Shown here one piece after another: positions 45,481-54,942 of a stretch of 64,000 nucleotides of DNA (position 1 is its first letter; every line of letters starts with the position of its first letter). The stretch comes from Desulfospira joergensenii DSM 10085. GTDB taxonomy: Bacteria; Desulfobacterota; Desulfobacteria; Desulfobacterales; Desulfobacteraceae. Below the pieces are notes generated by a model. That model worked only from the letters and a program-made list of their open reading frames with translations. It was not told where the DNA came from and did not search any database. The stretch is from assembly GCF_000420085.1 (NCBI RefSeq), contig NZ_ATUG01000001.1:1759223-1823222 (forward strand), in the 5' to 3' direction. The translations under genes and the position numbers were made by a program.

Positions 45481-46905
45481 ATGATAGACCGCTTCCAGAC
45501 CCTGACCCGGGAAGAGCTTTCCCTGATCCATGACGCCTCAATGGATATCCTGGCCAACACCGGGATCTGCTTTAATCATGATTCCGCCCTGAAGTTATTT
45601 AAAGACCGGGGATTTAAAACCGAGGGGAACCGGGTATTCATGACCGAAGAACAGATTTACAGGGCCCTGAAATCCACCCGGTCAAGATTCACCATTCATG
45701 CCAGGAACCCGGAAAAAAGCGTCTCCGTGGGAGAGGATGATTATGTCTGCCTGCCCACGGGGGGAGCCCCCAATATCGCCTGCCCCGACGGCACCCAGCG
45801 TCCGGGCACCCTGAAGGATTTCATTGACTGCTGCAAGCTGATCCAGACCTCGGATCAGGTGGATATGGGGGGCTACTTGATGGTCCAGCCCACGGATATT
45901 CCTTGTGAAACCGCTCACCTGGATATGATGGCCGGCTATATGACCCTCTGCGACAAACCCATATTCGGGGCCTCTGCATCGGGCCGGGCAGCCTCGGACA
46001 CCCTGGAGCTGGCCGCACGGATCTTCGGGGGCAGGGAAAAACTCAAGGAAAGGCCCGTGGTCGCGGCGGTGGTCGATGCCATGTCTCCGCTGCAGTACAC
46101 CGGAGAACAGACCGAAGTGATCATGGAGATGGCCCGGTACAACCAGGCCGTGGTCGTCACCGACATGATCCTGGCCGGGGCCAGCGGACCGGTCTCCCTG
46201 CCCTCCCTGCTGGCATTGGGAAATGCAGAGATCCTGGCCGGCGTTCTCCTGACCCAGCTGGTCAACCCGGGAACCCCCGTGGTATACGGCTCCACCTCGT
46301 CCCAGATGGACATGAAGACTTCCACCGGACCCGTGGGAACCCCTGAAACCGTTATCATTGCCTCGGCCACCATCCAGATGGCCCGGTTTTACAATCTCCC
46401 CTCCCGGACCGGAGGGGGACTCACCGACTCCCATTTCCCTGATGCCCAGGCCATGGCAGAAGCCTCCCTCATGCTGTCCACGGTGATCCGGAACGGGGCC
46501 AATTTTATCTACCACGCCTTCGGGCATATGGGATCCTATATCTCAATGAGCTTTGAAAAATGGCTTTTGGATGAAGAGGTGACCGCCAATATCCGAAACA
46601 TCCTCAAACCCTTGATCATCACGCCGGAGAGCATTGACGCGGACACGATCAAGGAGGTGGGAATCGGGGGGCAGTACTTAAGTCACCCGACAACCTTCAA
46701 GGGGTTCCGGGCCCTTTCCCAGCCCAGGCTGTTCAACAGAAAAGAATTCCGTCAATGGGAGAAACAGGGAGGAAGGCGGATTGACCAGGTCGCCTCGGAC
46801 AACCTTCAGCAACGCCTGGATACCTGGACAAAACCGGACCTGGATCCTGAAATCGAGGCTTCCATCATGGATTATATAGAGAAAAGAAAAAACGGAGAAT
46901 TGTAA
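45481..46905 (+). CDS. MttB-family methyltransferase without pyrrolysine, close paralogue of the amber mttB
   Basis: The 474-residue protein (ATG at 45481, AAGGA upstream) matches the amber mttB product segment by segment, for example PGTPVVYGSTSSQMDMKTSTGPVGTPE against KGTPVIYGSSTTAMDLKLASASVGTPE. At the Pyl position it has leucine (LPSRTGGG-L-TDSHFPDAQ). It should still be a corrinoid-dependent methyltransferase, probably for a quaternary amine such as a betaine. It is monocistronic, divergent from trpB2, and no corrinoid protein gene is adjacent. Confidence 0.86.
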   Translation: MIDRFQTLTREELSLIHDASMDILANTGICFNHDSALKLFKDRGFKTEGNRVFMTEEQIYRALKSTRSRFTIHARNPEKSVSVGEDDYVCLPTGGAPNIACPDGTQRPGTLKDFIDCCKLIQTSDQVDMGGYLMVQPTDIPCETAHLDMMAGYMTLCDKPIFGASASGRAASDTLELAARIFGGREKLKERPVVAAVVDAMSPLQYTGEQTEVIMEMARYNQAVVVTDMILAGASGPVSLPSLLALGNAEILAGVLLTQLVNPGTPVVYGSTSSQMDMKTSTGPVGTPETVIIASATIQMARFYNLPSRTGGGLTDSHFPDAQAMAEASLMLSTVIRNGANFIYHAFGHMGSYISMSFEKWLLDEEVTANIRNILKPLIITPESIDADTIKEVGIGGQYLSHPTTFKGFRALSQPRLFNRKEFRQWEKQGGRRIDQVASDNLQQRLDTWTKPDLDPEIEASIMDYIEKRKNGEL

Positions 46906-46928
46906 ACCGGGCAGGACCCGCCCGGTTA

Positions 46929-48053
46929 TCAACCGGGGATAACGGTCATCTGGCTGGCCGGAACGATCCGGATTTTCCCTTTCAGCCGGGGCAATTCTTT
47001 TTCAAGGGCCTGGAGGGTGGCCTTATAGGGATGGCCGATGCCGATGGCAGCGCCGTGTTTTTCAGCCAGCTTGATCAGCTTCCTGAACTGCCCGGTGATA
47101 TAGGTCACATCCTGGTTGTTGTCCAGGAACACATCCCGCTGGGCATAGGGGAGTCTCAACAGCCTGGCGGATGCCCGGCACTGGGAATCCTTGGACGTTC
47201 TTGAATCCACAAAAAACAGGTTCTCTTTTTTCAGGATGGTGAAGATCTGGTTCATCTGATCTGCCTGGGCGGTCAGCCTGGATCCCATGTGATTGTTCAC
47301 CCCGGCCGCACCCGGCACCTCTGCCAGGTCTTTCCTCAACTGGTCCAGGAGTACGTCCGGGGACATGGAGGCCAGCAGGGCTCCGGGCCCCGGGTTGATC
47401 CGGGGGTATTCCCTGGGCTCCATGGGCAGATGAAGCATGATTTCGGCCCCCTTGCCCTTTAATCTCCCGGCCAGGGAGCGGCCAAAGGGGGACCCGGGCA
47501 GGACGGAAAAGGTGATATTGGGTTCCAGGTCGAACAGGGCCATGGCCAGCCGCCGGTCATAACCGATATCGTCAATGATCAGGGAGATACTGGGGATATG
47601 GTCCTGGGGCCGGGGCCTGTCCTTGCTGACATGGGTCTCATCCACCCCCTTGAAAACCTCGTAGACAATGGCACCGTCCGGTTTTTCCTTGAGCCCGGCA
47701 AGCTTTGTCTTGTTTTCCACTTTTACTTTTAGGGGCCCGTCTTTTTCCGGCTCAGGTTTTTGGGGACTCTCCCGGGTGATTGTTTTTACAGGGGTCTGCT
47801 TTTCAGGCTCTTTCCCGGATTTAAACCGGTCTGTTCCGGGCCTGAAAAAGATATCCGCCACCATGGCCGTTGTCAGGCAGATGGCGGCCAGGATGGCTAT
47901 GCCCAGGAAGATCTTTTTGAATTCACCGGAAATATCCGGCTTTTTCCCCCCCCTGGATTTCCCCGGCCCTTTTTTACCGGATCCGGCGTTTGCCCTGACC
48001 TTCTTTTTTGCGGGGGGAGTCTTCCGGGTCCCCCCTTTTTTACTAGTTGCCAT
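46929..48053 (-). CDS. Divergent polysaccharide deacetylase family protein (DUF610/YibQ-like)
   Basis: The 374 residues have a basic N-terminus, one membrane anchor (about residues 48-70), a charged linker and a C-terminal NodB-like barrel. Its start reads ISLIIDDIGYDRRLAMALFDLEPNITFSVLPGSPF, with MLHLPMEPREYP and GVNNHMGSRLT further on. These are the family's metal-site regions. It usually neighbours ctpA and envC in a peptidoglycan operon, as here. Its ATG overlaps the ctpA end by 11 bases. Confidence 0.87.
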   Translation of the reverse strand: MATSKKGGTRKTPPAKKKVRANAGSGKKGPGKSRGGKKPDISGEFKKIFLGIAILAAICLTTAMVADIFFRPGTDRFKSGKEPEKQTPVKTITRESPQKPEPEKDGPLKVKVENKTKLAGLKEKPDGAIVYEVFKGVDETHVSKDRPRPQDHIPSISLIIDDIGYDRRLAMALFDLEPNITFSVLPGSPFGRSLAGRLKGKGAEIMLHLPMEPREYPRINPGPGALLASMSPDVLLDQLRKDLAEVPGAAGVNNHMGSRLTAQADQMNQIFTILKKENLFFVDSRTSKDSQCRASARLLRLPYAQRDVFLDNNQDVTYITGQFRKLIKLAEKHGAAIGIGHPYKATLQALEKELPRLKGKIRIVPASQMTVIPG

Positions 48054-49368
48054 TTAACCGACTGAAGACTCCGTAGCTCACAAGAATGTCAAGGGCCCTT
48101 TTGATCTGTGAATCCCGGCCCAGCTGTCCGGTGTCCAGAAGCCGGTCCTCTTTTTTTGCCTCTTTTTCAGAATCTTGTGTATTTTCAGGTTCGAGGCTGT
48201 TTTTCAGGTCCTTTTCCTTGATCATCCGGTCAAAGACCGAGGGCTTTTCTTTCTTTTTCTCAAGGATTTCATGGACGGCCCGGATATCGGGTTCAATCCC
48301 CTTGGCCTGGATGGACCGGCCGGAAGGGGTGTAATACCGGGCAATGGTATATTTGAGCCCGAACCCGTCCTTGAGGGGACGGACGGTCTGGACCGATCCC
48401 TTCCCAAAGGAGGGAGTGCCGAGAAGCAGAGCCCTGGAGTGGTCCTGGAGGGCCCCGGCCACGATCTCCGAGGCAGAGGCAGACCCGCCGTTGATCAGGA
48501 CCACGATGGGATATTTCCTGTCCCGGTCTCCCGGATAGGCATTGTAGACCTGGGTGTTTTTCTCCTGCCTTCCCTTGATGGATACGATGATCCCCTGGTC
48601 CAGGAAAAGGTCGGAAATCTTGATGGCCTGGTCCAGGAGTCCCCCGGGGTTGTCCCTCAGATCGATGATCAGCCCTTTGAGGCCCTCCGGATCAGACTCC
48701 AGCTGGATGAGCTGGTCTTCCACCTCATCCACGGTGTTCATTCGAAAATTGGTAATTCTCAGGTATCCGTATCCGGGTTTGAGAACCACGGACCGGACAG
48801 AGGTCATGGGAATCATGTCCCGCTTGATATTGAACTCCAGGGGAGCCGGTTCCCTGTCCCGGATAATGGTGATCAAAACCTCCTCAAACCGAGGGCCCCG
48901 CATCTTGTTCACCGCCTCCCACAGGGCCATGCCCTTTGTGGAATCCCCGTCAATCTTGATGATGATGTCCCCGGCCGTGATGCCGGCCCGGTAGGCCGGT
49001 GTGCCTTCAATGGGAGAGACCACCGTGAGGATCCCGTCTTTCGTGGTAATCACGATGCCGATGCCGGAAAATTCCCCCTTGGTATCGTCCTGGAGGTCGT
49101 CAAAGGCCTCGGGGGGCATGAAACTGGAATGGGGATCCAGGTTTTCCACCATTCCCTTGATGGAGTTGTGAATCAGGTCTTCTGCATCCACCCCGTCCAC
49201 GTAATTTTTTTCCAGTTCTTCCAGGACATCGACGAACAACTTCAGAGAGTGGTAGGTGGTATCCTCTTCAGCGCTGGAGGCAGGAAGGCCTGCCCAAAGG
49301 GTCAGAATCAGAACCGTTGCCATGACAGGCGCCCAGGTTCCAAATATTTTCGACCATACGATTTTCAT
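48043..49368 (-). CDS. ctpA: Carboxy-terminal processing protease (S41, CtpA family)
   Basis: This exported serine protease trims periplasmic or envelope proteins. From the ATG at 49368 (AGGAG ten bases upstream) it has 441 residues. A signal or anchor helix (about residues 8-30) is followed by LDPHSSFMPPEAF, a PDZ domain (GIGIVITTKDGILTVVSPIEGTPAYRAGI), the catalytic serine in NGGSASASEIVAGALQDHSRA, and lysine in GKGSVQTV. It starts 5 bases after the envC-like gene. The stop is TAG. Confidence 0.93.
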   Translation of the reverse strand: MKIVWSKIFGTWAPVMATVLILTLWAGLPASSAEEDTTYHSLKLFVDVLEELEKNYVDGVDAEDLIHNSIKGMVENLDPHSSFMPPEAFDDLQDDTKGEFSGIGIVITTKDGILTVVSPIEGTPAYRAGITAGDIIIKIDGDSTKGMALWEAVNKMRGPRFEEVLITIIRDREPAPLEFNIKRDMIPMTSVRSVVLKPGYGYLRITNFRMNTVDEVEDQLIQLESDPEGLKGLIIDLRDNPGGLLDQAIKISDLFLDQGIIVSIKGRQEKNTQVYNAYPGDRDRKYPIVVLINGGSASASEIVAGALQDHSRALLLGTPSFGKGSVQTVRPLKDGFGLKYTIARYYTPSGRSIQAKGIEPDIRAVHEILEKKKEKPSVFDRMIKEKDLKNSLEPENTQDSEKEAKKEDRLLDTGQLGRDSQIKRALDILVSYGVFSRLNGN

Positions 49369-49373
49369 CCGTG

Positions 49374-50942
49374 TTATGCTCCTTTTCTTAACCACTTCAT
49401 GGGGTTGACCGGCTTGCCGTGGTGCCTGATTTCAAAATGAAGGCAGAGTCCCTTGATGGAGCCTGTATCACCGGCCGTGGCAATGACTTCTCCCGCATCC
49501 ACCCTTTCCCCCCTTTTCTTGAACACCTCTTCCACATGGGCGTAAAGGGTATAATAATTGTCGCCATGATTGATGATCAGAAGGTTGCCGTAGCCTTTGA
49601 GCCATTCGGCAAACATGACCTCCCCCCTGAAGACAGACCTGACAGGCTCGCCCCGCTCCACCCTTATATCAATTCCTTTTTGAAAAGTGAAGGCCTTGTA
49701 ATCCCCGGTCTTTGAAGGGCCGAACCGGGAAATGATCTCTCCCTTTGCAGGGATGGGCAGCCTGCCCTTCTGATCCGGAAAGGCGGCACTGGCCATCCTG
49801 GCCATCTCTGTACTGAGAAAGCCGGCCATTTTTTCATCCAGGGCCCGGGCCGATTCCTTCAGGGATGCCAGGGCGGCCAGGGAGAGCTGTTTTTTCCTGC
49901 GGATTTCCCCGAGGATGGCCTGTTTTTTTTCGGTCTCTTTTTCCTTTATCCGGATCTGGAGCCGCAGGTCCTTCTCCTTCTTTGCCTTGGCCTCTGTCTG
50001 CCGGGCCATGTCTTCCCTGGCTTTTTCCAGGGCAGCCAGGGTCCGGGTCTGATCTTCGAGGATCTGAAAGTCCGAACGGACCATGCGTTTCATGGCGTTC
50101 TGCTTCACGAAAAAGTCAAACAGAGAACCGGATATATCGGTCATATCGAACCGGCCGATCATGCCCAGGCGGTAGAGGGCATTAAGCCTCTGGCCGGCAT
50201 AGGCCCGGCTCTGCTCCAGCTGCCCGGTCAGCCGCTCAAGGGAATCTGCCGTCTGGGTCATCTGTTCGGCCAGGTTGCGGATCTCGGCCGAGAGCTGATC
50301 CGCATTGATCCTGGAACGGTTCAAGGCCCGGTCGATCTGGTCCAGGCCCTCGATGATCTCCATTTCCTCCTGAGAAATGGCGTCCACTTTTTCCTCCTCG
50401 GTGGCGATCCTGGAGACCACGGCCTCCTTTTCCTCACGGATTTTACCGGGAACGGCCGCCTCCGGCTCCAATCCGGCAGACTCTGTTTCCGGGGCAGCCT
50501 CCGGGGATTCAGGGACCGGATCTTTTTTGGGCCGGGTAACCGGCGTCAGCCGGATGTATTTGGGCCGGTTCCGGATGTATCCCTTTTCGCCCCGGAAGAT
50601 GACAACCAGCCATCCGCCGTCCCCCCCCTGTTTTCCGACGACATCCACCTGGTCTCCCTTTTTCATGACAAGGAGAACCAGGGCCCGGCGGTTGGGCTTC
50701 TGCCGCAGGTTCAGCCGGTAGGTCTGGATGACACCGGTGTACAGGACCTTGTCTTCCGAACAGAAACCCGGCCCGGGCAGAAAGATCACTGCCGTTAGAA
50801 TCAGACAGGATACAAGGAAGGCCGACTGCCTTTGAAGAAATACTTTCCCCCTGTCTCCAGACCGCTGTCTGAGGAGAACAATGCCCAGAGCCAAAAAAAT
50901 TTTAAAACCGGTGCGGACTGAAATACGTGAGCCCAGTCCCAT
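49374..50942 (-). CDS. EnvC-like murein hydrolase activator (SH3b, coiled coil, M23 domain)
   Basis: EnvC-type proteins link FtsEX to septal amidases. After a hydrophobic segment comes an SH3-like domain (TYRLNLRQKPNRRALVLLVMKKGDQVDVV), then a long coiled coil and a C-terminal LytM/M23 domain (GKGEIISRFGP to HHGKPVNPMKWL). In LytM the zinc residues appear partly replaced, as usual in activators. The start is uncertain: 50942 is proposed because the longest frame (51041) would overlap ftsX by 43 bases. The order ftsE-ftsX-envC-ctpA-deacetylase on one strand supports the role. Confidence 0.85.
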   Translation of the reverse strand: MGLGSRISVRTGFKIFLALGIVLLRQRSGDRGKVFLQRQSAFLVSCLILTAVIFLPGPGFCSEDKVLYTGVIQTYRLNLRQKPNRRALVLLVMKKGDQVDVVGKQGGDGGWLVVIFRGEKGYIRNRPKYIRLTPVTRPKKDPVPESPEAAPETESAGLEPEAAVPGKIREEKEAVVSRIATEEEKVDAISQEEMEIIEGLDQIDRALNRSRINADQLSAEIRNLAEQMTQTADSLERLTGQLEQSRAYAGQRLNALYRLGMIGRFDMTDISGSLFDFFVKQNAMKRMVRSDFQILEDQTRTLAALEKAREDMARQTEAKAKKEKDLRLQIRIKEKETEKKQAILGEIRRKKQLSLAALASLKESARALDEKMAGFLSTEMARMASAAFPDQKGRLPIPAKGEIISRFGPSKTGDYKAFTFQKGIDIRVERGEPVRSVFRGEVMFAEWLKGYGNLLIINHGDNYYTLYAHVEEVFKKRGERVDAGEVIATAGDTGSIKGLCLHFEIRHHGKPVNPMKWLRKGA

Positions 50943-50998
50943 ACAATCCGGTAAACTTCTGCAGCAGGGCCGCAGATGGGTGAGGTTTTCTTTACACA

Positions 50999-51874
50999 CT
51001 ATTTTAAGATCTGTTTCAGGGATATATAACATCCAAACCAACCTAAAAACGTGCTGCTTGATATCAGAACGGCCACGGCTTCCAGGGAAAGAAAGCGGAT
51101 GTCGATCAGTCCCTGAACCGCAGGCGTCCGGGCAATACCCGATGAAATACTCAGATAGGCGGCCAGCAGGATCCCCAGTCCGAACACCCCTCCCAGAAAC
51201 CCCTGGATGGCCCCTTCCACGTAAAAAGGAGTTTTGATGAAGCTCTCCGTGGCCCCGACCAGGCGCATGATCTCCACCTCAATCTCCCGGGAGTGGAAGG
51301 CCAGCCGGACCGTATTGGCCGTGATAAAGAGGGCAATGAGGAGAAAAAGGCTGCACATGGCATAACCCGTGGTCTTAAAGAGATTAAAGATCTTGAGAAA
51401 CCGGCCCAGCCATCCCTGTCCGTATTCCACGCTTTCCACCATGGGAAGGGCTTCGATGCCCCGGGCAAAGGCCGTGACCTGCTCATAGTTGTCGAGCCGG
51501 TTCATCCGGATTTCCAGGGCATGGGGCAGTGGATTGTCTTTGAGGGTGTCAAAAAAACCGGTGCGGTCGGACATCTCTTTTTTGAGATTTTCAAGGGCCT
51601 GGGATCTCGGAATAAAGATCAGCTCATCCACATTGCCCAGGGCCCTGATCCTGGCTTCGAGCCCTGGCAGATCCTTGATTGAAAATTCCGGTTCAAGGTA
51701 GGCCATGGCCCGGCCGCTCTGGTTCCAGGCCTGGATCATCCGGCTGGCATTTTCAAAGAAAAGGGCAAACACGGAAACCACGAGGATGGACAGGGAAATG
51801 GTGACAATGGTGATAAAGTTCAGGAACCGGTTGGACCGGATATCTGCCAGGGCCTTTTTGATGGATCGGGTCAT
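50999..51874 (-). CDS. ftsX: Cell division protein FtsX
   Basis: FtsX is the membrane partner of FtsE and relays ATP hydrolysis to a murein hydrolase activator. The 291 residues have the N-terminal helix (about 21-42), a periplasmic domain (about 45-165) and three C-terminal helices with [26 protein letters not shown] between them. It starts 9 bases after the ftsE amber stop and in the same frame. Its own stop is TAG. Confidence 0.93.
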   Translation of the reverse strand: MTRSIKKALADIRSNRFLNFITIVTISLSILVVSVFALFFENASRMIQAWNQSGRAMAYLEPEFSIKDLPGLEARIRALGNVDELIFIPRSQALENLKKEMSDRTGFFDTLKDNPLPHALEIRMNRLDNYEQVTAFARGIEALPMVESVEYGQGWLGRFLKIFNLFKTTGYAMCSLFLLIALFITANTVRLAFHSREIEVEIMRLVGATESFIKTPFYVEGAIQGFLGGVFGLGILLAAYLSISSGIARTPAVQGLIDIRFLSLEAVAVLISSSTFLGWFGCYISLKQILK

Positions 51875-51883
51875 GGGAATCCT

Positions 51884-52585
51884 CTATAGCATGGTCGCTG
51901 TTTTCACCAGTTCCCCCTGCTCAAGGGCGATGTTTCTTCCCCTGATCATGGTTTCCAGCAGAAAAATATTGTGGCTGGCCATGAGTACGGTGGCCCCTTT
52001 TTTGTGGTACTCCATCAGGGCGTCCAGGACCAGCTGGGCAGACTTGTCGTCCAGGCTTCCCGTGGGCTCGTCCGCCAGAATGATCTCCGGCTCTCCCACC
52101 ACGGCCCGGGCCACGGCCACCCGCTGCTGCTCTCCGCCGGACAGGGTGGGCGGCAGGGCCTTTGATTTTTTTTCCATTCCCGTGCTTTCCAGGACCCGCA
52201 TCACCTGTTTTTTAATGAAAGAGGGTTTTTGCCCGGCCGCTTCCAGGACCAGGGCCACATTTTCAAATACCGTCCTCTGGGGAATGAGCTTGAAATCCTG
52301 GAACACCATGCCGAAACGACGCCGAAGAAAGGGCAGCCTGGACGGAGAGATCCGCTCCAGGTTCATGCCGTCGATGATGATCTGACCCCGGGAGGCCTTT
52401 TCAGCCAGGTAGAGGACCTTGAGCAGGGTGGATTTGCCTGCGCCCGAGGGACCGGAGACAAAGATAAACTCCCCTTCCTGGATTTCCAGAGAGATATCCT
52501 TTAAGGCCAGTTTAACGCCGTACTGCTTGCTGACGTTAAACATTCTGATAATCGGCTTTTTCTTGTTTTCCAGGTTCATATCCAT
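51884..52585 (-). CDS. ftsE: Cell division ATP-binding protein FtsE
   Basis: The ABC ATPase of FtsEX has 233 residues from the ATG at 52585. Walker A is [10 protein letters not shown], the Q-loop [18 protein letters not shown], the signature [16 protein letters not shown], and Walker [13 protein letters not shown]. The sequence upstream of 52585 does not look like coding sequence, so the longer frame is rejected. The TAG stop is followed by AGG ATT CCC ATG, so read-through would fuse it to FtsX. Confidence 0.94.
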   Translation of the reverse strand: MDMNLENKKKPIIRMFNVSKQYGVKLALKDISLEIQEGEFIFVSGPSGAGKSTLLKVLYLAEKASRGQIIIDGMNLERISPSRLPFLRRRFGMVFQDFKLIPQRTVFENVALVLEAAGQKPSFIKKQVMRVLESTGMEKKSKALPPTLSGGEQQRVAVARAVVGEPEIILADEPTGSLDDKSAQLVLDALMEYHKKGATVLMASHNIFLLETMIRGRNIALEQGELVKTATML

Positions 52586-52677
52586 CCGCCGTTCCAGGGT
52601 CTGTAATTGACTGAAAATGAATTTACTGATATAACCGGCCTGTGTCAAGGAGTGCTGACAACAGTTTTTCTTACACC

Positions 52678-52727
52678 GAGCCTTCACTGAAACCCGTAAG
52701 ACGGCTTCTTCCAAACAGTGAAGGCTC
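52678..52727. repeat. 12-bp perfect inverted repeat between ftsE and tatD
   Basis: GAGCCTTCACTG (52678-52689) pairs with CAGTGAAGGCTC (52716-52727) around a 26-base loop. There is no T-run. It lies in the divergent upstream region of ftsE and tatD and could be an operator or an RNA structure. Confidence 0.6.
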
Positions 52728-52776
52728 TGACATGTCCGGCAACGGATCTTTAAAAAGGCCGAACGGCCGGGCCGGG

Positions 52777-52790
52777 GCTTTTGACTTTAG
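52777..52790. repeat. Direct repeat copy 1 flanking tatD
   Basis: GCTTTTGACTTTAG occurs here and again at 53626-53639, so tatD is bracketed by the two copies. This copy continues as a degenerate 7-base tandem pattern (GACTTTA GACTTTG GACTTGA). Confidence 0.8.
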
Positions 52791-52807
52791 ACTTTGGACT
52801 TGAACCT

Positions 52808-53593
52808 ATGATCCTATTCGACTCCCACTGCCATATTGACGATAAATCCTATGACAAAGACCTGGATGAGGTCCTGGGCCGGGCAGACCGGGAAGGTGTC
52901 AAGGCTCTCATGGTCGTGGGCATTGATCTTGAGACCACCCAAAAAGCCATTGCCATTGCCCGGGGCCGGAACCATATCATCACCTCGACGGGAATCCATC
53001 CCCACGATGCCTCCCATTGTTCCCCCGGCCTCCTGGACGAGCTGACCGGCCTGGCCCGGGACAACGACTGTGTCCGGGCCTGGGGAGAGACCGGCCTGGA
53101 CTTCAACCGGATGTACTCCCCCCAAAAAGACCAGGAGACCTGTTTTTCCGCCCAGATCGGCATTGCCGCGGACCTTGGCCTGCCCCTGATCTTCCACGAA
53201 CGGGATTCCAGGGGACGGTTTTACGAGATCCTCAAGTCAGAAGGAAACGGAAACGGTGTGGTCCACTGCTTTTCCGGAACAAAGGAAGAATTGTTCAACT
53301 ACCTGGATCTGGGGTATTCCATCGGGATCACGGGAATCCTGACCATCCAGAAAAGAGGGGCGGAACTCCGGGAGATGGCCCCCCTGATCCCCGAGGACCG
53401 GATCCTCATCGAAACCGACGCCCCCTACCTGACCCCGGCCCCCATAAAGAACAAGGTCCGCCGCAACGAGCCCGCCTTTGTGAAATCCGTACTCCTCAGA
53501 CTGGCCGAAATCAGAAACACCGATCCGGAACGCCTGTCTGAAATCATCTTCGAAAACACCCAGAAACTTTACGGAACAGATTTTACAGTCTGA
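52808..53593 (+). CDS. tatD: TatD-family metal-dependent hydrolase (DNase)
   Basis: The 261-residue TIM-barrel metal hydrolase, from the ATG at 52808, begins ILFDSHCHIDDKSYDKD with the H-x-H metal motif. GETGLDFNRMYSPQKDQ supplies the metal glutamate, then come LIFHERDS, VVHCFSGTKEE and IETDAPYLTPAP. The family has 3'-5' exonuclease activity and is probably used in DNA repair or degradation. The start lies right behind a short degenerate repeat, and no good Shine-Dalgarno is seen. Confidence 0.9.
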   Translation: MILFDSHCHIDDKSYDKDLDEVLGRADREGVKALMVVGIDLETTQKAIAIARGRNHIITSTGIHPHDASHCSPGLLDELTGLARDNDCVRAWGETGLDFNRMYSPQKDQETCFSAQIGIAADLGLPLIFHERDSRGRFYEILKSEGNGNGVVHCFSGTKEELFNYLDLGYSIGITGILTIQKRGAELREMAPLIPEDRILIETDAPYLTPAPIKNKVRRNEPAFVKSVLLRLAEIRNTDPERLSEIIFENTQKLYGTDFTV

Positions 53594-53625
53594 AAGTCAA
53601 GGGGCCAAAGCCGAAAGCCCTTCCC

Positions 53626-53639
53626 GCTTTTGACTTTAG
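53626..53639. repeat. Direct repeat copy 2 flanking tatD
   Basis: The second copy of GCTTTTGACTTTAG lies 33 bases after the tatD stop. Nearby sequence (AAAGTCAAGGGGCCAAAGCC) is partly its inverse, so a weak hairpin can form. Confidence 0.8.
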
Positions 53640-53750
53640 GCTTTTGGCTCTTTCTGAAGAAACGCCGCAGGCAAGACAACCGCAAACCGTCTGCCCGCTG
53701 TTCGGACGAAAGTATGCTCAGACAGCTATTTCCGGCGGCTCCCTGTCGGG

Positions 53751-54941
53751 TTATTTTTCCATGAGGCGGGTGACCGCCTTTTCCAACCCATCCAGGGACA
53801 GCTCAAACATGGGAAAAATAGAAGAAATGGTCATGATGGTATGGGTATATCCCCACATCCGCTCCGCCACCGGGTTGAGCCAGACCGAATGGGAAAAGGT
53901 GTCCGCCAGGAAGCGGAGCTGCTCAATGGAGGGTCTTCCGCTGCGCTCGGTGATGTGAATGGAGCCGTCATGGGCCATGAGTTCATAGGGTGCCATGCTG
54001 GCATCCCCGACAATGACCAGGCGGGTTTCCGGGTCCAGCCTGCTAAACTCCATGATCTTCCTGGGTTTTTTATACCGGGCCGGATCTTCCCAGAGATAAT
54101 CGTAGACGGTGTTGTGGAAGAAATAGGTCTTCACTTCCTTGAACTGGGATCTTGCATAGTCAAACAGGGTCTGGACCACCTGGATGTACGGATCCATGGA
54201 CCAGCCGCCGTTGTCTATGGCCAGGATAACTTTCAGCCGGTCTTTCATGGCCCGGTCAAAGATCAGCTCGATCTCGCCGGCATTGCGCATGGTCTCTTTT
54301 ATGGTTTCATCCACATTAATCTGATCCCTGGGGCCGGTCGGGACCAGATTTCTCAGCCGTTTCAGGGCCTCTCCGATCCGGGCCTGGGTCAGGGGGCCCG
54401 AGGTGGAATAATCCTTGTACCGCCGTTCATTGGCCACCTTGACTGCGGACTTGTTCCGGGACTGCCCCCCCACCCGCATGCCGCCGGGGTGGTATCCGGA
54501 ATGGCCCACCGGGGAATACCCGCCGGTGCCGATCCACTTTCCGCCCCCGTCATGGCGCCCGTCCTGGTCTTTGAGCCTCTCCTTGAAATAGTCGATGAGC
54601 TCTTCCGGGGACATCCGGTTGAGCTTTTCCGGGTCAATCCCTAAGGCATCGGCCATCTGCCTGGGATTTTTCAGCCATTCATCCAGCATGGCCCGGGCCA
54701 TCTCATCCATCTCAAACCCCTCGTCCTCGGGCAGGGGGATCCCTTCAAAGTAATGGGCAAAGACCTGGTCATAGAGGTCAAAATAGCGTTCGCTCTTGAC
54801 CAGGATGGACCGGGCACAGGTATAAAACTCGTCCAGGGTGTTGATGATGCCCTGGTTCAGGGCTTTCTGGAGTATGAGAAAGGAGGTGGGGGACACGGGA
54901 ATGCCCGATTCCCTCAGGATATAGAAAAACCGGATAAACAT
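53751..54941 (-). CDS. VWA-domain protein (CoxE-like) paired with MoxR ATPase
   Basis: The 396-residue cytoplasmic protein has an N-terminal helical half and a C-terminal von Willebrand A domain. The first metal-site strand reads VILAIDNGGWSMDP, where the classical D-x-S-x-S is altered to D-N-G-G-W-S, so metal binding may be changed. It starts one base after the MoxR stop. MoxR/VWA pairs act as chaperones that insert metals or mature enzyme complexes; the client here is unknown. Confidence 0.8.
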   Translation of the reverse strand: MFIRFFYILRESGIPVSPTSFLILQKALNQGIINTLDEFYTCARSILVKSERYFDLYDQVFAHYFEGIPLPEDEGFEMDEMARAMLDEWLKNPRQMADALGIDPEKLNRMSPEELIDYFKERLKDQDGRHDGGGKWIGTGGYSPVGHSGYHPGGMRVGGQSRNKSAVKVANERRYKDYSTSGPLTQARIGEALKRLRNLVPTGPRDQINVDETIKETMRNAGEIELIFDRAMKDRLKVILAIDNGGWSMDPYIQVVQTLFDYARSQFKEVKTYFFHNTVYDYLWEDPARYKKPRKIMEFSRLDPETRLVIVGDASMAPYELMAHDGSIHITERSGRPSIEQLRFLADTFSHSVWLNPVAERMWGYTHTIMTISSIFPMFELSLDGLEKAVTRLMEK

Positions 54942-54942
54942 C

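Noticed and set aside
48175..49440. 421-codon plus-strand frame opposite ctpA
   Set aside because: Shadow frame; ctpA on the minus strand has PDZ and S41 motifs, and the frame has no ribosome-binding site.
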